Part shown: one piece after another, positions 1 through 7,961 of the stretch
How positions within the stretch are numbered: the first letter of the stretch is position 1
How the letters are laid out: every line of letters starts with the position of its first letter
Assembly: GCF_015223065.1 (NCBI RefSeq)
Contig: NZ_JADFBY010000004.1
Span: 248,001-312,000, forward strand
Direction: 5' to 3'
From: Mucilaginibacter sp. JRF
GTDB lineage: Bacteria > Bacteroidota > Bacteroidia > Sphingobacteriales > Sphingobacteriaceae
Length of the DNA: 64,000 bases
The notes under the pieces: generated by a model
What the model was told of the DNA's origin: nothing
The model's input: only the letters and a program-made list of their open reading frames with translations
The model's database searches: none
Translations under genes and position numbers: made by a program

Positions 1-2
1 CT

Positions 3-77
3 TATGGTTTTGGCCGCGCTTGTCGCCAGGTTTTTAACCGATGGAAATTTCATAGTGATAAGTTTATTAAGGGCTAA
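3..77 (+). CDS. Possible 3' end of an upstream gene (partial)
   Basis: An open frame enters from the left edge in phase 3 and stops with TAA at 75-77. The last residues are basic and aromatic (ending RWKFHSDKFIKG). Frame 1 is also open as far as 126, so the choice of frame is weak. No family can be recognised from 24 residues. Confidence 0.25.
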   Translation, partial: YGFGRACRQVFNRWKFHSDKFIKG

Positions 78-149
78 TGTAGCAATTTGTTTATATACCC
101 AAATAAATCACCCCCTAAACAGATAACTGCAAAAACCGCCAACCCAAAA

Positions 150-177
150 CTGACCACTGACCACTAACCACTAACAA
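150..177. repeat. Heptamer array (R4), CTGACCA/CTAACCA
   Basis: Four consecutive 7-nt units read CTGACCA, CTGACCA, CTAACCA, CTAACAA. They belong to the degenerate heptamer family that forms the larger arrays at 10860-11081 and 23975-24143. Apart from this array and the pdhB promoter, nothing else is visible in 78-285. Confidence 0.6.
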
Positions 178-225
178 ACTATATTGTAACATCGCTGTAA
201 AATAAATAAGCATGTGCCCTACACG

Positions 226-255
226 TTGCATTTCAAACATTATCGATTATATTTG
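226..255 (+). promoter_or_regulatory. Promoter of pdhB (-33 TTG, -7 TATATTTG)
   Basis: TTG at 226-228, a 19-nt spacer, then TATATTTG at 248-255, which matches the Bacteroidota -7 consensus TAnnTTTG. Transcription should begin near 261, leaving a leader of about 25 nt before the ATG at 286. Confidence 0.7.
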
Positions 256-285
256 CGTCCGTAAAAAATCATTTTTCAAAGTACA

Positions 286-1269
286 ATGAGAGAAATACAA
301 TTCAGAGAAGCGCTTCGCGAGGCAATGCAGGAAGAAATGCGCAATGACGATACAATATACCTGATGGGCGAAGAAGTTGCCGAATATAACGGTGCCTACA
401 AAGTAAGTCAGGGTATGCTTGATGAATTTAGCGCTAAACGCGTTATTGATACGCCTATCTCTGAATTAGGTTTTGCGGGTATCGGTATCGGTTCGGCCAT
501 GAATGGCTTAAAACCTATCGTTGAGTTCATGACCTTCAACTTCTCGCTTGTAGCTATTGACCAGGTTATAAACGCGGCAGCAAAAATGATGAGCATGAGC
601 GGTGGCCAGTTCTCTGTGCCTATCGTTTTCCGTGGCCCTACAGGTAACGCGGGTATGCTTAGCTCACAGCACAGCCAGTGTTTTGAAAACTGGTATGCTA
701 ACTGCCCGGGCTTAAAAGTGGTTGTTCCATCAAACCCTTACGATGCTAAAGGTTTATTGAAATCAGCTATCCTTGATCCTGATCCGGTTATCTTCATGGA
801 GTCAGAGTTAATGTATGGCGATAAAGGCGAAGTGCCTGAAGAAACCTACTACATTGAAATAGGTAAAGCCAAAGTAGTTAAAGAAGGTACTGATGTTACC
901 CTGGTTGGTTTCGGTAAAATAATGAAAGTGGTTAACGCCGCTGCCGAAGAACTGGCTAAAGAAGGCATCAACGCTGAGGTCATTGACCTGCGCACTGTTC
1001 GCCCTATTGATTATGCTACAGTAATTGAATCGGTTAAAAAAACTAACCGTTTGGTAATTGTTGAAGAAAGCTGGCCATTAGGTTCAATTGCTACCGAGGT
1101 TGCTTTCAAAGTACAAAAAGACGCGTTTGATTACTTAGACGCTCCAATTCAACGCATCATGGGTGGCGACGTTCCGCTTCCATATGCCCCTACTCTGATA
1201 CAAGAGTACCTGCCAAATGCCGACAGAGTGGTTAAGGCGGTTAAACAGGTAATGTACGTTACCAAATAA
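286..1269 (+). CDS. pdhB: Pyruvate dehydrogenase E1 component, beta subunit
   Basis: 327 aa, full length for E1-beta. With E1-alpha it makes the thiamine-diphosphate-dependent decarboxylase that starts oxidative conversion of pyruvate to acetyl-CoA. The N-terminal motif GEEVAEYNGAYKV (residues 28-40) supplies the conserved Glu that contacts the thiamine cofactor. The transketolase-type pyrimidine-binding domain is followed by a C-terminal domain that starts around residue 200 (VTLVGFGKIMKVV). No pdhA is adjacent on the visible side, and the gene has its own promoter and terminator, so it appears to be transcribed alone, as is common in this phylum. A 2-oxoisovalerate dehydrogenase beta subunit is the only serious alternative; the GAYKVSQG segment favours pyruvate dehydrogenase. 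Confidence 0.93.
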   Translation: MREIQFREALREAMQEEMRNDDTIYLMGEEVAEYNGAYKVSQGMLDEFSAKRVIDTPISELGFAGIGIGSAMNGLKPIVEFMTFNFSLVAIDQVINAAAKMMSMSGGQFSVPIVFRGPTGNAGMLSSQHSQCFENWYANCPGLKVVVPSNPYDAKGLLKSAILDPDPVIFMESELMYGDKGEVPEETYYIEIGKAKVVKEGTDVTLVGFGKIMKVVNAAAEELAKEGINAEVIDLRTVRPIDYATVIESVKKTNRLVIVEESWPLGSIATEVAFKVQKDAFDYLDAPIQRIMGGDVPLPYAPTLIQEYLPNADRVVKAVKQVMYVTK

Positions 1270-1297
1270 GCCCTCAAACCAAACTAAATACAATTTT

Positions 1298-1331
1298 AAA
1301 GCCTGCTTTATTTTTAAAGCGGGCTTTTTTG
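1298..1331 (+). terminator. Intrinsic terminator after pdhB
   Basis: The inverted repeat AAAGCCTGCTTTA / TAAAGCGGGCTTT (one G-T wobble) spans 1298-1327 and is followed by a T run. Confidence 0.8.
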
Positions 1332-1409
1332 TGGGCGATGGATTTTTAACCCGACCGTAATCTGAATGCCATAAACGCCTGCGATGCCTGTAAAAAAGCA
1401 TCATGGTTT

Positions 1410-1417
1410 TAATTTTG
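1410..1417 (+). promoter_or_regulatory. -7 box TAATTTTG of the flavin oxidoreductase gene
   Basis: TAATTTTG matches TAnnTTTG and lies 18 nt before the ATG at 1436. The in-frame ATG at 1403 lies upstream of this box and cannot be on the transcript, which settles the start. Confidence 0.65.
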
Positions 1418-1435
1418 CAGCACGAAATGCAAACC

Positions 1436-2458
1436 ATGAGCACAAACAAAATAACACTAAGCGTTCTTGATCAGTCGCCCGTACGGCAGGGAGCTACCGC
1501 CGAGCTGGCCGTGCAGGAAACCATAGCATTAGCAAAACTTACCGATAAATTGGGCTATCACCGCTTTTGGGTATCTGAGCACCATAACACGGGCATTTTA
1601 GCCGGTTCAACGCCGGAGGTATTGATAGCGCACCTCGCGGGCGTAACCAAGCATTTACGTGTAGGTTCGGGCGGTATTATGATGCCTAACCACAGTACCT
1701 TAAAGGTTGCTGAGAATTTCAGGATGCTGGAAGCACTATTTCCGGGGAGGATAGACTTGGGTATGGGGCGTGCGCCGGGTACCGACCGTATAACGGCGGG
1801 CATACTCAACCCGTCAAACCAATTCAGGGAGCAGGATTTTATTGAGCAATTGGCCGATCTGGTCGACTATTTTCACGACCGTGGCGAACCCGGCACCATC
1901 AAAGCCCGCATACGTGCCATACCGCAGGTGCAAACCGTGCCCGGCATGTGGCTGCTAAGTTCCAGCGGACAAAGCGGTTTGTTTGCCTCGCATTTTGGTA
2001 TGGGGCTATCGTACGCCCACTTTATCAACCCTAATGGCGGCGCGGCAGCGGTACAGCTTTACCGCGATCGCTTTCAGCCATCAGAGGATATGCCCGAGGC
2101 ACAGGCTAACGTGGCGCTGTTTGTTTTTTGCTCGGAGGATGAGGAAAAGCTAAGGCAACACCGCGCTGTTATGCAGCACCGCTTTTTACAGTTTGATAAG
2201 GGCGGCCCCATCGGTCCGCTAACGTATGATGATGTAAAGGATGCCGTTTATAGCCCTGCTGATCAGGACAGGCTGGCCCATCACAGCAAACGTGTTATTA
2301 CCGGTAAACCCGATGAAATAAAACAAACCCTAACCGCCCTTGCCGAAGATTATAAGGTAGATGAGATCATCGCCGTAACCATTTGCGAGGATTTTGAGGA
2401 CAGGCTAAGATCATACCAATTATTAGCCGAAGTATTTGAGCTGGAAGCCCGGGATTGA
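1436..2458 (+). CDS. LLM class flavin-dependent oxidoreductase
   Basis: 340 aa. The protein is a luciferase-like TIM-barrel monooxygenase of the group 1 family, which uses reduced FMN; the substrate is unknown. Family signatures are the N-terminal LSVLDQSPVRQG, the WVSEHHN segment near residue 45, VGSGGIMMPNHS and GRIDLGMGRAPGTD. The C-terminal GKPDEIKQTLTALAEDY matches the family's closing helix. An upstream ATG (1403) would add 11 residues but precedes the -7 box. The gene converges on the Tet(X)-like gene with a single base between the stop codons. Bacterial members are often oxidoreductases of general or xenobiotic metabolism; a role with the neighbouring monooxygenase is only a guess. 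Confidence 0.88.
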   Translation: MSTNKITLSVLDQSPVRQGATAELAVQETIALAKLTDKLGYHRFWVSEHHNTGILAGSTPEVLIAHLAGVTKHLRVGSGGIMMPNHSTLKVAENFRMLEALFPGRIDLGMGRAPGTDRITAGILNPSNQFREQDFIEQLADLVDYFHDRGEPGTIKARIRAIPQVQTVPGMWLLSSSGQSGLFASHFGMGLSYAHFINPNGGAAAVQLYRDRFQPSEDMPEAQANVALFVFCSEDEEKLRQHRAVMQHRFLQFDKGGPIGPLTYDDVKDAVYSPADQDRLAHHSKRVITGKPDEIKQTLTALAEDYKVDEIIAVTICEDFEDRLRSYQLLAEVFELEARD

Positions 2459-2459
2459 T

Positions 2460-3625
<1,166 letters not shown>

Positions 3626-3688
3626 TATAACATGATAAAATATCCATATTTGACTTAAAAATAGCCGTAAAAGACTTTATTTCTATTC

Positions 3689-4660
3689 ATGATCGATAAA
3701 TATATACCCATTGTTCTTCAGCAATTTGCCCGGTTACTCAATATCGACATTGAAAATAACCGGTTGGATATTCCTGCTGAATATGGCGCAGGTTATTGCA
3801 GCGGTTATGTTTTTAACGAGCATATCCGTATTTTGATCAGTAATTATGAGTTACACCAAGATCTCATCATCAGCAACCCAAACCTGCATTCGGCAGGTAA
3901 GGTGATATTCTTTAAATTTCAAAACATCTTCACAAAAGCTGATAATAATGGCAAAGCATTAACCGCTCCTCCATCCGTGCTCATCGCCACCAGTCGTATC
4001 AATACCGATGAATTAATAGCTATACACAGCAATACGGCCACCATCAACATTGAGGTACAGGCTGATTACCTGAACAGCATTTTTGACACCGACAATCGCT
4101 CGCCTATTTTGCAGAGCTTATTGGATAACAAGCAACCCTTAGTATTTGAACAGTTGATTTATCCCTCGCTACAAAAAGTGGTTGATGAAATTTTAGCGCA
4201 ACCGGCCAGCCAAAACTTCAAGCTGTTTTTGTTACGCATTAAGGCCGAGGAGCTGATATGCAAACTATTAATGGAGTTAGAAAAACGGGAAGAAGAACAA
4301 ATACATGCACTAAATATTAAAGACATACAAACCATTTACAACATAAAAGAGCAGATACTTAAGCAATTGCACATACCGCCTGTGATTGATAAGCTGGCCA
4401 TTGAAGCAGGTATGAGCCCTACCAAGTTAAAGCGCTTGTTCAGGCAAATTTTTGGCGATAGTATTTTTAGTTATTACCAGACTTTCAGAATGAAGGAGGC
4501 AGCACGGTTGTTAACGGAGGAAAAATTATCGGTATCTGCCGTGGGTTATAGTTTGGGTTTTACCAACCTGAGCCATTTTACACGGGTATTTAACGAACAT
4601 ATTGGAATGAAGCCTAAGCAATACAGCACTGTAAACCAAACGGGGAACTTAATAAAGTAA
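3689..4660 (+). CDS. AraC family transcriptional regulator
   Basis: 323 aa. The C-terminal third carries the double helix-turn-helix of the AraC/XylS family: IDKLAIEAGMSPTKLKRLF followed by AVGYSLGFTNLSHFTRVF and the closing GMKPKQY. The N-terminal 200 residues resemble the ligand-sensing regions of Bacteroidota AraC proteins but show no named domain. The gene is divergent from the Tet(X)-like monooxygenase with 101 bp between the start codons and ends in a terminator, so it is probably the dedicated regulator of that enzyme. The inducer cannot be read from the sequence. Confidence 0.9.
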   Translation: MIDKYIPIVLQQFARLLNIDIENNRLDIPAEYGAGYCSGYVFNEHIRILISNYELHQDLIISNPNLHSAGKVIFFKFQNIFTKADNNGKALTAPPSVLIATSRINTDELIAIHSNTATINIEVQADYLNSIFDTDNRSPILQSLLDNKQPLVFEQLIYPSLQKVVDEILAQPASQNFKLFLLRIKAEELICKLLMELEKREEEQIHALNIKDIQTIYNIKEQILKQLHIPPVIDKLAIEAGMSPTKLKRLFRQIFGDSIFSYYQTFRMKEAARLLTEEKLSVSAVGYSLGFTNLSHFTRVFNEHIGMKPKQYSTVNQTGNLIK

Positions 4661-4689
4661 AAGAAGAAACAGGTTCAAAAACCTTATAA

Positions 4690-4722
4690 AAAAGCAAAGC
4701 CCCTGATGGGCAGGGGCTTTTA
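4690..4722. terminator. Bidirectional terminator between araC and the tRNA-like unit
   Basis: The stem AAAGCCCCTG (4696-4705) / CAGGGGCTTT (4711-4720) has a T run on the plus side and a T-rich tail (TTTGCTTTTTT) on the minus side. It can therefore end both the araC mRNA and the minus-strand RNA unit at 4757-5005. Confidence 0.75.
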
Positions 4723-4756
4723 CTAACCAATTATAAACCTAAATTATGAGAAGAGC

Positions 4757-4870
4757 TGTAGGAGAAGGAGTCGAACCTCCACGGAGTGGTTATTCTTATT
4801 GCTAAGAGTTTCCCAGAATCTCCGCCACCGGGACAAGGAGGTGTGTCTGCCAAAATTTCACCATCCTACA
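4757..4870 (-). ncRNA. tRNA-like RNA, copy 1 (114 nt)
   Basis: Read on the minus strand, the ends pair as a 7-bp acceptor stem (TGTAGGA with TCCTACA, U1-A72, next base G). A leucine-type D arm (GTGA..GGCAGACAC) and a normal T arm (GGAGG TTCGACT CCTTC) are present. The anticodon arm is abnormal: CCTCC/GGTGG has a central T-T mismatch, the loop would be TTGTCCC, and position 37 is C instead of a purine. The variable region is about 44 nt, with outer stem CGGAG/CTCCG and a TCTTA-GCAA-TAAGA hairpin. CCA is not encoded. The tail is nearly identical in design to copy 2. It is not a conventional tRNA; decoding and charging are unknown. Placed as ncRNA because no isotype can be assigned. Confidence 0.7.
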
Positions 4871-4894
4871 GTATTTATCCGAGCCATCGGATGC

Positions 4895-5005
4895 TGTTGG
4901 GGAAGGATTCGAACCTCCACAGAGTAGTTAGCCCGCTTCGGGTTTCCTATGATCTCCGCCACCGGGACAAGGAGGTGTGTCTGCCAAAAATTTCACCACC
5001 CAACA
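4895..5005 (-). ncRNA. tRNA-like RNA, copy 2 (111 nt)
   Basis: This is the upstream partner of copy 1, 24 nt apart. The acceptor stem is TGTTGGG/CCCAACA and differs from copy 1 by paired changes. The stretch from the D arm through CACCTCCTTGTCCCGG to CGGAGAT is identical in both copies apart from one T in the D loop. The variable arm has the same outer stem with a compensatory G-T pair (CGGAG/CTCTG), a shared GGAAAC motif and a different inner hairpin (CCCG-AAG-CGGG). The T arm is GGAGG TTCGAAT CCTTC. As in copy 1, U1-A72 and G73 are present and CCA is absent. Conservation of the loop together with covariation of the stems argues for a functional structured RNA, not a decayed tRNA. Confidence 0.7.
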
Positions 5006-5051
5006 GTATTTTTCTTAAAAGAACAAGTAAGCTTTTGTCGTTCGCTTAGAA

Positions 5052-5083
5052 CAAAGTTAAGTTAGTTGATAAATTCTTGCAAA
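5052..5083 (-). promoter_or_regulatory. Promoter of the tRNA-like RNA unit
   Basis: On the minus strand, TTTG (5083-5080), a 20-nt spacer, then TAACTTTG (5059-5052) match the -33/-7 elements. The transcript should begin near 5046, read copy 2 then copy 1, and end at the terminator at about 4722-4690. Confidence 0.65.
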
Positions 5084-5156
5084 TATTTCAACAAAATAAT
5101 TTTATTTTTATTCACATTTTAATTAAACTTGTATTAAAATATAGATTTTTTAATTT

Positions 5157-5633
5157 ATGCCCCACAGAAAAGCCCAAAATTTAGAAATTGATAATCTCGA
5201 TATTCAGATATTATCGATCTTGATGAAGAACGCAACAACTCCTTACACGGAGATCGCTAAAGAACTCATCGTATCAGGCGGAACCATACACGTACGTATG
5301 AAAAAGCTTGAGGAGATGGGCGTTATCAAGGGCGCCAGCCTTGAGGTTGACCCGCAAAAACTGGGGTATGACATTACCGCGTTCCTTGGTATTTACCTTG
5401 AAAAAGGCTCGCAATACCAGGAAGCCGTGGCTCAACTAAAAAATATTAACGAGATAGTTGAACTGCATTACACCACCGGTAGCTGGAGTATTTTCGCTAA
5501 AATTGTATGCCACGATACCAACCATCTGCGCGAAGTTTTGAACGAGCAGATACAAAGCGTAAGCGGTATTCAACGTACCGAAACATTCATTTCACTCGAA
5601 GAAAGTATTAAACGCCAAATAACACTGGAATAA
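5157..5633 (+). CDS. Lrp/AsnC family transcriptional regulator
   Basis: 158 aa, typical length. The N-terminal winged helix (LEIDNLDIQILSILMKN, then AKELIVSGGTIHVRMKKLEE) is followed by the RAM ligand-binding domain (ITAFLGIYLEKGSQYQEAVA). Family members sense amino acids and regulate amino-acid metabolism. The segment HYTTGSWSIFAKI is the usual RAM core. The gene converges on tex with 4 nt between the coding ends, so neither neighbour is an obvious target. The 5' region (5090-5156) is very AT-rich and no consensus -7 box is seen. Confidence 0.92.
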   Translation: MPHRKAQNLEIDNLDIQILSILMKNATTPYTEIAKELIVSGGTIHVRMKKLEEMGVIKGASLEVDPQKLGYDITAFLGIYLEKGSQYQEAVAQLKNINEIVELHYTTGSWSIFAKIVCHDTNHLREVLNEQIQSVSGIQRTETFISLEESIKRQITLE

Positions 5634-5637
5634 ATTT

Positions 5638-7890
5638 TTACTTGAACTTACTTTTTAAAGCAGCAAGCTTTGCAGCCATATCCGTTTCCGGGTGTGGCTT
5701 ATTTTTTGGGTTTGATTGATTCCTGTTATTATTATCGTTACGGCGTGGGGCGGCTTTTTCATCCTCTTTCATAGAGAGTGATATGCGCTTGCGGTTAACA
5801 TCCACCTCGGTAACACGCACCTCAACCTTTTGATGCACCTTAAGCACCTCATTAGGGTCTTTAATAAAACGATTGGTAATCTGGCTCAGGTGCACCAAGC
5901 CATCCTGATGCACGCCAATATCAACAAAAGCGCCAAAGGCGGTAATGTTGGTTACGATGCCGGGCAATTTCATGCCTATCTTCAGATCACCAATAGCGTT
6001 AACACCATCGGTAAAGCTGAAGGCCTCGAACTTTTCGCGTGGGTCGCGGCCCGGTTTGGCCAGCTCGGCCATAATATCGTTCAGGGTCGGCAAGCCTACC
6101 GTGTCCGACACATATTTTTGCAGGCTGATGCTTTTGCGCAGCTTGTCATCAGTCATTAATTCCTTAACAGAGCAGTTATTATCCTTCGCCATTTGCTCCA
6201 CCAGGGCATAACGCTCGGGGTGTACGGCACTGGCATCAAGCGGGTTCACGGCATCGCGTATGCGTAAAAAGCCAGCCGCCTGCTCAAAGGCCTTATCGCC
6301 CAGGCGGGCAACCTTACGCAGTTCGTCGCGGCGCTTAAAGGCGCCATTCTGATCGCGATAGGTAACAATATTTTGCGCCAGTTGCGGACCAAGGCCTGAT
6401 ATATAGGCCAGTATTTGTTTCGATGCCGTATTAAGCTCCACCCCTACCGCGTTCACACAACTGATCACGGTATCATCCAGTGAAGTTTGTAGTTTGTTCT
6501 GATCAACATCATGCTGATATTGGCCTACCCCTATTGATTTCGGGTCGATCTTCACCAGCTCGGCCAGCGGGTCCATCAGCCTGCGGCCGATTGAAACCGC
6601 GCCACGCACGGTAACATCCTTATCCGGGAATTCCTCACGCGCCACCTCGGATGCCGAATAGATAGACGCGCCGCTTTCATTCACCATTACAATTGTAACG
6701 CCCGGCAAATTCAATCCACGCACAAAAACTTCAGTTTCGCGCCCGGCGGTGCCGTTGCCTATGGCAATGGCTTGTATTTTATATTGATCGGCTAAGTATT
6801 TAACCGTTTTTTCGGACTCCTTAACGTTGCCGGCACCGGTGTGCGGATATATGGTGGCGTTCTCCAGCAGCTTGCCCTGTTCATCCAAACAAACCACCTT
6901 ACAACCCGTACGGAAACCCGGATCAATAGCCATAACACGTTTTTGCCCCAGCGGAGCGCTCAACAACAATTGGCGCGCGTTCTCGGCAAACACTCGGATA
7001 GCCTCATCATCAGCCTGCTTTTTGGTGAACAGGCGTATCTCGGTTTCCATAGATGGCTTTAGCAAACGCTTATAACTATCCAGCAAAGCCAGCTGCACCT
7101 GTTGCGATGCCGGGTTGTTCCCTTTTATAAATGCCTTTTCAAGCAAATTGGTAGCTTCATCATCCTCCGGTTTGATATCCAGCCAAAGTATCTCCTCCTT
7201 TTCGCCACGACGCATGGCGAGCACACGGTGTGATGGTGCCGTTTTTACGGCTTCGCTCCAGTCAAAATAATCTTTGTACTTAATGCCATCCTGTTCCTTA
7301 CCATCAACCACGCGACTATGTATAGTACCTTTTTGGATAAACAACTCGCGCATTTTGGTGCGGGTATCGGCATGCTCGCTAATGTATTCGGCAATAATAT
7401 CGCGGGCACCAGCAAGGGCTTCGTTAATATCGGCAACACCTTTTTCGGTATCGATATATTTTTCGGCTTCGGCATCCACATCAAACCTGTTTTGTTCAAG
7501 CAGGGCATCGGCCAGTGGTTGTAAGCCCTTTTCGCGGGCGGTGGTAGCACGGGTTTTGCGCTTAGGGCGATATGGCAGGTAGATATCCTCTAACAATACC
7601 ATCGTTTCAGCCTCGTTGATCTTGGCCTCCAGCTCAGGCGTTAACTTACCCATATCAACCAGGGATTTCAGGATAGCCTCACGACGCTTATCCAGATCGC
7701 GCAGTTGTTGCAAGCGGTCGCGCACGGCGGCTACCTGCACCTCATCCAAACTGCCCGTCAGCTCCTTACGATAGCGCGATATAAAGGGCACGGTAGCGCC
7801 CTCATCTAACAGGTTGGCGGTAGCGCTTACCTGTTTTTCGGCAACAGCTAATTCGGCGGCAATTTTTTTGAAATGGGTAACCATAAGCAT
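5638..7890 (-). CDS. tex: Tex-family RNA-binding protein
   Basis: 750 aa from the ATG at 7890 (a second ATG at 7884 is equally possible; the open frame begins at 7935 but those residues look like leader). Tex is a conserved nucleic-acid-binding factor linked to transcription. Order of domains: N-terminal helical region (VPFISRYRKELTGSLDE), YqgF/RNase H-like domain (VMAIDPGFRTGCKVVCLD), helix-hairpin-helix region (AYISGLGPQLAQNIVTYRD) and a C-terminal S1 domain (GMKLPGIVTNITAFGAFVD). A Lys/Asn-rich tail follows. Every part expected of Tex is present and the length is normal. Downstream it faces the Lrp gene; upstream it lies 71 nt from the end of an S41 peptidase on the same strand. Confidence 0.95.
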   Translation of the reverse strand: MLMVTHFKKIAAELAVAEKQVSATANLLDEGATVPFISRYRKELTGSLDEVQVAAVRDRLQQLRDLDKRREAILKSLVDMGKLTPELEAKINEAETMVLLEDIYLPYRPKRKTRATTAREKGLQPLADALLEQNRFDVDAEAEKYIDTEKGVADINEALAGARDIIAEYISEHADTRTKMRELFIQKGTIHSRVVDGKEQDGIKYKDYFDWSEAVKTAPSHRVLAMRRGEKEEILWLDIKPEDDEATNLLEKAFIKGNNPASQQVQLALLDSYKRLLKPSMETEIRLFTKKQADDEAIRVFAENARQLLLSAPLGQKRVMAIDPGFRTGCKVVCLDEQGKLLENATIYPHTGAGNVKESEKTVKYLADQYKIQAIAIGNGTAGRETEVFVRGLNLPGVTIVMVNESGASIYSASEVAREEFPDKDVTVRGAVSIGRRLMDPLAELVKIDPKSIGVGQYQHDVDQNKLQTSLDDTVISCVNAVGVELNTASKQILAYISGLGPQLAQNIVTYRDQNGAFKRRDELRKVARLGDKAFEQAAGFLRIRDAVNPLDASAVHPERYALVEQMAKDNNCSVKELMTDDKLRKSISLQKYVSDTVGLPTLNDIMAELAKPGRDPREKFEAFSFTDGVNAIGDLKIGMKLPGIVTNITAFGAFVDIGVHQDGLVHLSQITNRFIKDPNEVLKVHQKVEVRVTEVDVNRKRISLSMKEDEKAAPRRNDNNNRNQSNPKNKPHPETDMAAKLAALKSKFK

Positions 7891-7961
7891 CTTTTTTTCG
7901 GACTGCGAAGTTGGGTTTCTTTGATGAAAATTCAAAGCAAAATCCAGCCTTTATTAAAAGC

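Noticed and set aside
4757..5005. Calling the two RNAs ordinary tRNA-Leu genes
   Set aside because: The D arm is Leu-like, but the anticodon loop has no purine at 37, the arm has a mismatch, the variable region is far too long and the ends are U1-A72/G73.
4786..5049. 87-aa plus-strand open frame over the tRNA-like pair
   Set aside because: It is antisense to two structured RNAs and its codons follow their stems; no protein features.
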